Source: Symsagittifera roscoffensis (taxonomy: Eukaryota > Xenacoelomorpha > Acoela > Convolutidae). Taken from it: a stretch of 60,000 nt of DNA. Of this stretch, positions 53,306 to 60,000 are shown one piece after another. Under the pieces are notes generated by a model that did no database searches, was not told the origin of the DNA, and saw only the letters and a program-made list of their open reading frames with translations. Numbering within the stretch: position 1 is the stretch's first letter; each line of letters opens with the position of its first letter. The stretch is from assembly GCF_963678635.1 (NCBI RefSeq), contig NC_087062.1:11950670-12010669 (forward strand), read 5' to 3'. Position numbers and translations under genes: made by a program.

Positions 53306-55325
53306 ATGGCACATCGTTTCTGAAAATCTGTGCCAGCAGTATTCAAGAAGCCCTTGCTCGATGAGCTATATAGGCGCTTGAGGGATCTCGATTGCACGCA
53401 AGTGGACGAGAGGCTGGCGGTGATGCTTAATGCTATACTGCAACGAGATCCGCACGGATAGTGCAGGGAGTCGGTGACCGAAGCCCTGTTGGTGGTGGGC
53501 TACACCTCGGACGGAATTTCCAACCAGGAGCAGACCAGCTGGCTGTCCTGGAAGATCGATGGAGGCGTGAGGGGATTGGACCTGGCGAGAAACCCCGGGT
53601 TGAACAACACGGTGGAGTATGGCGCAGGGGAAATTCCCATTCCGACCAAACCGCCGACGCGGACTGGGACCCAGTCTAGCGGCAAGGTGCTATCAATGAT
53701 ATGATGCCAGCAATGAGCAGAGTCATATCCTGACCTCAGCAAATTGAAGAGGGAATTGGAAAGGATCCAAAGGGAAAGGAACCAAGCGAATCTTCATAGA
53801 GACCAAGCCAATCTTGATAGGGTCAAGGTGATACTTTAGCGGGACCTGTTGAAAGCGGAACGGGACCAAGCCCGAAAAGTACAAGAGAGCACGGCAAGCT
53901 GCGATCAGAAAAAATCAGAAACTGAGCGATTGCAGAGGAAACAGCAGGAACTTGCGAGTGGCACAGAACGGAAGGTGAAGACGTCGACTGAACCCTTGAT
54001 GACGCGATCGAGACCAGATTCTAGGGTGGAAAATGATGAGACTCCCAGGTCGGGTGGCCGCTTTAATCCGGACCGCGTAGCCCAGGAGCAAAATAATGAG
54101 GGCCTGGACAAATGGACGCCACCAGAACCCGTTCCTTCCGCTGCCTAGAATACCCGAGTTTCTCGAGTGCAGCAATACCGAAGATGTTGGCGTCACTAGC
54201 GATGCTGAAAATGGGAAAGGTGTACATGGTCACCCTAATGATGGGAACTAACGATGTTTCTAGAGGCAAATCGCGGAAGATGATGAGGTTACTGGTTAAG
54301 GTGAGCTGCATTCTTGAGGAGCTGAGGATCTACTTGGACCTTACGGTGCTCACAATTTGCACGGTTCCCTACAATATGATGGCGGACCAGAACGCGATGA
54401 AGGTGATGAGAGGGTGCGCCACATCAATGATATAATCAGGAAAATGCAGTAGAGAAGCGTCCTGCCCGTGAGGCTGCTCGATGTCGCGAGAATGATGAAG
54501 GATTACTTTCGGACGGCATCCACTTCGGTAAGCCCAAGGTCGCGGAGTGGATGAATGGCGTCTTTCAGAGACACATCAACAACCTACAGTCGGAACTGGT
54601 GGAAACTAATCAATTCACTTTTGGTCCACCCCGAGGCCTTCCTTCTTCTCAGTTTGGCCAGTGGCTGGTCGATTGGGAGAGAGAAGTGATTCTAGAGGGA
54701 GTTCGAGGAGCAGCAAAAGCAGGTAGCTGGGTTCGACATGGAGAGGGATGAGGTGGAGTCTTCCAAACCACAAAGCTCAGTGGTGTCATCGGTTGCAGTG
54801 GTGGAGAAGAAGAAGAATGTCCGAGCAACGGCAGGAGGCCCTGGAGAATCAAGCAAAGCTAGGTACCTTGATTGAGTGAACGATTGGGACTTGAGGATCC
54901 GGCCTGCAGGCGGGAAATCATGGAGATCTTGGGACTCAAGAGCCTGTCGCAAAAAGACCTGAGCAATCACTACTGCGTGGATTGGCTGAAGACGCATGAA
55001 GCGCAGTTTTCTCGAGATAAAACCTTGGAAACCGCGGACTTAACTGGGATTCCTAAGAAATCGATCATTGGACCAAACAACTACCGGCCTCTCAAGGAGT
55101 TGGGAAGCCCAGGCCTCATTGTGGAACCGCCGAAGCATCACACGAGAGTAGCCAGGATTAGAGTGGCAGTTCCTGCGCAGTTTAGAGCCGTAGAAAAACT
55201 TCTTGAGCCGAAAAGCATGGGGTTCCCCGATACTGCCTACGTCGGGCCGAAAATGTCAGAAGATCCAAGACACGGAAATTCCATGGGACCTCACAAGTTG
55301 CCAAGACACTGACAGTTTATGATCG
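53306..55325 (+). pseudogene. Copy 2 ORF3 remnant (SGNH hydrolase)
   Basis: The N-terminus (LDELYRRLRDLDCTQVDE, VVGYTSDGISNQEQT, DLARNPGLN, GEIPIPTKP) matches copy 1 ORF3 residues 20-125. A coiled-coil-like stretch is near 53730-53960. The SGNH part is recognisable by MGTNDVSRGKS (54241) and LTVLTICTVPYN (54330); the GDS block is lost or unrecognisable. DGIHF-like coding lies near 54515. The C-terminal part is open at 54872-55312. There are many stops and shifts. Confidence 0.78.
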
Positions 55326-58290
55326 CTCTAAAGCAGCGAGGATGAACATCAAGGCGGGGTCAGACTTCGATGGAACCTCCCCGAAGTTATTTTGGCCAGA
55401 GACATTGGTGAACCTGCTACCAGGCGCGGAACTAAACCAGATGTTGAGTCTGATTGTGGCGATGAAGTCAGAAACGCCGTGTGTGCCGGAGTTCTTGTTA
55501 GACGCGAGATGAACGATCATCTGCACGCAGTGGGGTTGCTTGAGTACTTGAGAAGCTGAGAACCGACGCTAAAGAAGATCTGGGAGGCAATCCAGACGTT
55601 GTTTGCGGAAAAGAATGAGGTGCAGGAGTTGGTGGCTTCTCGATTGGGGTCAAAAACAAAAGTGGCATTCTTATCATCACCAGGCTATGCAGGCATGCCA
55701 CCAGCTCTGCGATTTTGATCTTGATAGCAGAAGGCAGCGAGCTGCGGGTTGTATTGGCAGCCCCTAATCGGGAGCTTGAGCCGGTAAACTTGAGACTTCT
55801 GAAGTCGGAAGTGGCGGCGGCATGGGCGCCCTGAGGGGTTTATATGAGCTCGCAGACATTTTGAATGTGTTGGATGAGGTGCCTTGTCTTGAGTATCGAA
55901 TCTGGCTCGGCAACTGAAGTTCAATCCTGAAGTGCGGGGTGACCACCCCGTGATAAGCCACTTGACCGCCAGTCTGTGGTTTTGGAGCATGGAACTCACG
56001 ATAACGGGTTCCACTAGCAGTGCGAGAGGTCCTGTCAACGATCGTAAGAAAATGTCGGGTGCTGAGAAGCAATTGAAATCGCTGGTGTATCGCCTGACTC
56101 AAGAAAGAGGGAGATGGCCGTCTTGACCATAAGGCTGGAAAATGTGACCCAGATCTCCTGGGCTGGAAAATGTGGCACCTCCCCTGATCTAGCAAATATG
56201 GGAGTTTCTGGAGGATCAACTTGAGATCTCCGAGAACAGCGTTATGACGGTGGGGACGTTCGTAACGTCAGCGAACGAGATCACCGTCGCCGGCTTCTGG
56301 AGAGAACATGTGAAGGGTGAATTGAGGACCAGAAAAACTCATGAAACCTTGAGATTCTTGAGTCCATGCTGGGAGAAGAAGTATAAAGACAAGATATTTT
56401 ACGCGGGAAATGCCACCTTTGAGTCATTTGTGCAGGATCTCTTGAGTATATCGATTATCCTGCTGCTGGCTTTGTATCTGGTTTATTTGACGCTAATATT
56501 CTTGACGCATGGGAACCTGGCGGCAATCCATCGATTGATGAAATCTGGGGAACCCCTATCAGTTAGAAAAGCCCACCCGAGTTTTGAGACTTATTGCTAC
56601 AAGTGTGCTGCTGGGCTAAAACCTCTTGGTGGAGTATCTCAAGATGCAGAATCGAAACTTGACAGGAGAAGAGAAAAACCCGAAAACCAGAGAAGAGAGG
56701 CGAATGGAGGCATGCCTCTTCTGAGCGATCTGTGCTTGGCAATGCGGTCTGACCCTCTAGGGTTGATCAGAGGGCTGGGAGAGGTAGTGACTTGTATCTA
56801 TGGACCCGCCGTGACATATGTCTTCCCGGATCCGCTCATGACCACCTACCAACATTCAGTCGTTTACGTGAGCCTGATCAGCATTTTGAATGGGATGGCG
56901 CTGAGTTGGAGGAAATAAGAGAACTTGAGAGCACAAATGAGTGAAACGGTGCTATTCGGAAAGGCGAAGGACCCAGAGTTGATAGTTCTCAACTTCAGGG
57001 GCCAGCTGCAGTGCAGAATGGAGGGGAACGAGAGGTTCCTATTGAGGCCTATCCGAAGACCTGGAACCTGAATCCTGTGGCGAAGAACACAAGAGAAGTC
57101 TTGAGAATTCCCGCGTGGAAGAAGAGCTTCATTTTGTGAAAAAAGAATTTGAGACAATCCTTGAACGAGATGTGTTACCTGTTACCATCCCGGAGTTTGG
57201 GATGAATAGCCCAATGGTGGTCCCGTCTATACATGCTACAGAGGCTGTGGAGCAGGGGCAGAAAACATTTACACACAGCTGGGACCCCCTGTTCATCGGG
57301 TAATCGGATCGGCGGCAGTGTATTTCCACACGAGTGAAGTCAAGATAAATTCATGGACCTCTCAAGCCAAAAAAAATGCGGGGCTCAATGACTCCCAAAT
57401 CTGAAGTCAGGGGAGTGATTAAAGTGCTAGAGAAGGCTGGATTTGAAAACAAAGAGCCAATATACGATAGCGGGAGAATGATCGTGGAAGAGCACATATA
57501 GCTCTAAAGGACGACAGGGAGTTCTGTACGAGGAGGCACCTGCCATCTTACGGAATAGAGGAGGTGGATTGCAGCACGAGGGAAGAAAGCTGAACGCAGC
57601 CGGAGCCCTTTACGTATCCTTAACGGAATACACAGTTGTAGATCCGGCGACGCCTTCACCTCTGTCAGTCGACACTCCTGGAGACGAGAGGAGACTTCCG
57701 GTGGAGAACAGGTTCGAAGTTGCATTGGAGAGTTACCAACTTGAATCGGGAGAGGAAGAAAGGATGGATGAAACGATGAAACCCTCAGCGAGGCTGGAGA
57801 AGAGATGGAGTTAGGGGCTACGCCCAATGAAGAGGTGGGGCCCGTGAATTTTTGTCCCGGCACCACGCGTGAGTTGGTGCAAGACTTGAGCGGTGATGAT
57901 TGGGCGGACACGGCCGCACCCTCCTTGGGTTCACTCAGGAAGAATCTACAGTTGCCACTGGCGAGCGAACCCTCGATTATGGGCATGGTACTTTTGAGTG
58001 ATGAAGCAAGGGAAAAGAACACCTTCCGAGGAAATAAGTGGATATTCTTGAACACGTTGGATCAGAAGGGTTGGCTGGATTTCTTGAGCGAGTTTAATCA
58101 AAAAGTGGAAAGGAAATTTAAATTTAAAGTGGATGAATTCAAAGAAGAGTTGTGGGACACTCTAGTAGGATTTGGAGAACCTGTCTTGATGGTCACTGGA
58201 CTGGACGAGAAGGCGAGAGGGAGTTGCTCGGCAAGATGATTCGCTTGCGCGAGGCGAAGCAGAGCACCGAGTCTAAATCATGTAAAAACA
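55326..58290 (+). pseudogene. Copy 2 ORF4 remnant, N-terminal half
   Basis: In one frame 55320-55510 runs from ORF3-like into ORF4-like sequence, with TGG at 55393 where copy 1 has its TGA. Further matches are LAAPNRELEPVNLRLLKSEV (about 55748), GGMPLLSDLCLAMRSDPLGL (about 56706), IYGPAVTYVFPD, WDPLFIG (about 57285), and LNTLDQKGWLDFLSEF with VDEFKEELWDTL (58045-58165), corresponding to ORF4 up to about residue 1020. There are multiple stops and shifts. Confidence 0.75.
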
Positions 58291-59846
58291 GCTCTACTCT
58301 GAATAAAAAATTAAGAATGAAAAAATTAAGACCAAAGTTGATGATAAAAGTAAACCTAATATTATAATTAAAGATCTTAATATTCATAAAACTAAAGAAG
58401 GGGGAGGCAAGAGTCGCCATGACTACGCCCTCGAGCAAAGGAGTGAGGTCGAGGAAAAGGAAGCGGGAGGTAGAAGAAGCGAGTCCCTCGGCGGAGGCAG
58501 TTTCAGAGAAGAATTTGAAGGAGACGGCTCCAATGGTTCTAGCGAGATGGAAAACGACAGCCTACAAGGGCAAATCGGTGACCTGAAGGTTGGCTGAGGT
58601 ATTGATCGAGATGGAGACCGCGACACTTCCAAGAACGGAAGAAGACTTCAAATCCCGAAAAGGGAATGCGAAGAGAAGCTCCACCGGTGGATAAATGTGG
58701 GAAGTGGACATCGGTAAAGAATTGATCTCGAAGCGACTCAATCTTTGAGGCAAACCTTGAACGAGATGTGTTACCTGTTACCATCCCGGAGTTGGGGATG
58801 AATAGCCCAATGGTGGTCCCGTCTATACATGCTAGAGATGCTGTAGAGCAGCGGCAGAAAACCTTTACACAGAGCTGGGACCCCCTGTTCATCGGGTAAT
58901 CGGCGGCAGTGTATTTCCACACGAGTGAAGTCAAGATAAATTCATGGACCACTCAAGCCAAAAAGATGCGGGGTTCAATGACTCCCAAGTATGAAGTCAG
59001 GGGAGTGATTAAAGTGCTAGAGAAGGCTGGATTTTAAAACAAAGAGCCAATATACGATAGCCGGAGAATGATCGTGGAAGAGGACATATAGCTCTGAAGG
59101 ACGACATGAAGTTCTGTACGAGGGGACACCTGGAACCTTACGGACTAGAGGAGGTGGATTGCAGCACGTGGGAAGAAAGCTGAACGCAGCGGGAGCCCTT
59201 TAAGTTTCCCTAATGGAATACGCAGCGGTAGATCCGGCGACGCCTTCACCTCTGTCAGTCGACACTCCTGGAGACAAGAGGAGCCTTCCAGTGGAGAACA
59301 GGTTCGAAGTTGCATTGGAGAGGGACCAATTTGAATCGGGAGAGGAAGGAAGGATATATGAAACCCTCAGCGAGGCTGGAGAAGAGATGGAGTTAGGGGC
59401 TACGCCCAATGAAGAGGTGGTGCCCGGGAATTTTTGTACCGGCACCACGCATGAGTTGCTGCAAGACTTGAGCGGTGATGATTGGGCGGACACGGCCGCA
59501 CCATCCTTGGGATCACCCCGGAAGAATCTACAGTTGCCACTGGCGAGCGAACCCTCGAATAGGGGCATGGTACTCTTGAGTGATGAAGCAAGGGAAAAGA
59601 ACACCTTCGGAGGAAATAAGTGGATGTTCTTGAACACGTTGGGTCAGAAAGTGTCGCTGGATTTCTTGAGCTAGTTTAATCAAAAATAGGAAAGGAAAGT
59701 TAAAGTTAATGTGGATGAATTCAAAGAAGAGTCGTTGGAAACTGTAGTAGGATTTGGAGAACCTGTCTTGATGGCCACTGGACTGGACGAGAGGGCGAGA
59801 GGGAGTTGCTCGGCAAGATGACTCGCTTGCGGGAGACGAAGCTGAT
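57161..59846 (+). repeat. 1.6-kb diverged tandem duplication within copy 2 ORF4
   Basis: 57161-58250 is repeated at 58757-59846 (offset 1596) with scattered substitutions and small indels, so it is older than the 6.3-kb duplication. Both copies carry LERDVLPVTIPE and the AEREKNTF-like block. The stretch 58290-58750 between them belongs only to the first unit. Confidence 0.85.
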
Positions 59847-60000
59847 ATTTTTTTGCGGGGCAGTTGATATTTACGTGGAGCTTGGCAGGAGTGGCGCTAG
59901 AAGCACTGACTTCATATGATAAAATAAAACTGGGCGACAAAGGTCTGAACGTGTATCGAATAATGACGCAGCATGTTTCCCGAGACAATTCAGGATTGAA
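58291..60000 (+). pseudogene. Right-edge ORF4-related debris
   Basis: An AT-rich patch (58290-58400) is followed by short acidic/basic coding relics (58420-58600), then the second copy of the duplicated ORF4 block (58757-59846) with new stops (for example after 59672). The last 150 bases show no recognisable gene. The remaining half of ORF4 and any 3' LTR would lie to the right. Confidence 0.6.

Larger units (their letters stand above)
47087..53397 (+). repeat. Tandem duplication unit 2
   Basis: It is the second copy of 40774-47086 at a constant +6313 offset. It holds the same protease C-half (47294-47662), RNase H, ORF3 fragment, integrase, linker and macro-domain remnants with the same stops. 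The lack of divergence means the event is recent or the assembly has collapsed or repeated a segment. Confidence 0.92.
36135..60000 (+). mobile_element. Older, broken relative of the giant element (copy 2), right end beyond window
   Basis: Gene order follows copy 1: leader, uORF, gag, protease, pol, macro domain, ORF3, ORF4 (to about residue 1020). Every gene has stops or frameshifts. No LTR of its own is visible at the left. Leader similarity to copy 1 starts near 36500 (shared CCCCTNAACACTTAARGA, ATAAGT), so 36135-36500 may be LTR or flank. It contains a 6313-bp tandem duplication, a copied ORF3 fragment inside pol, an inserted 0.33-kb repeat and a 1.6-kb duplication. Protein similarity to copy 1 is moderate, so this is a different, older subfamily. 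Confidence 0.85.

Overview
The window is animal nuclear DNA. The first 12 kb is AT-rich and carries two intron-containing minus-strand genes with mostly GT-AG introns: a FERM-domain protein of the PTPN14/PTPN21 (Pez) type, whose 3' part runs off the left edge, and a complete aminoacylase-1. The species cannot be named from sequence alone. One aminoacylase intron appears to start with GG instead of GT, which would fit lineages tolerant of non-canonical introns (larvacean tunicates are known for this), but that is weak evidence.

From about 12.9 kb to the right edge, nearly everything belongs to one family of giant Ty3/gypsy-like LTR retrotransposons. Copy 1 (12940-36134, about 23.2 kb) has two nearly identical 1.23-kb LTRs, a 2.7-kb leader full of a short repeated CCGGARGGGT motif, a 51-codon upstream ORF whose stop overlaps the gag start, gag with two zinc knuckles, and pol (reverse transcriptase, RNase H, an unusually long tether, integrase). 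After the integrase there is an acidic linker and a predicted macro (ADP-ribose-binding) domain. Two large extra ORFs sit in the env position: ORF3 (883 codons, coiled coil plus SGNH/GDSL hydrolase) and ORF4 (2060 codons, no recognised family). They are in the same frame and separated by one TGA plus four codons. Pol lacks a protease and carries two stops and two frameshifts, while gag, ORF3 and ORF4 are open.

Copy 2 (about 36.1 kb to beyond 60 kb) is an older, heavily broken relative. It has a 21-bp minisatellite in its leader, the same uORF-gag arrangement, broken gag, a recognisable protease, and remnants of pol, the macro domain, ORF3 and the first half of ORF4. A 6313-bp piece of it is tandemly duplicated almost without change, a 0.97-kb ORF3 fragment has been copied into its pol, and a 1.6-kb piece of ORF4 is duplicated. 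Comparing the two copies supports most calls: gag start, macro domain, ORF3-ORF4 continuity, and the splice-acceptor and polypurine signals.

The most noteworthy content is the giant element itself: a Ty3-like retrotransposon that appears to carry a macro domain, an SGNH hydrolase and a very large protein of unknown function. All homology calls come from motif recognition by eye; no database was searched.
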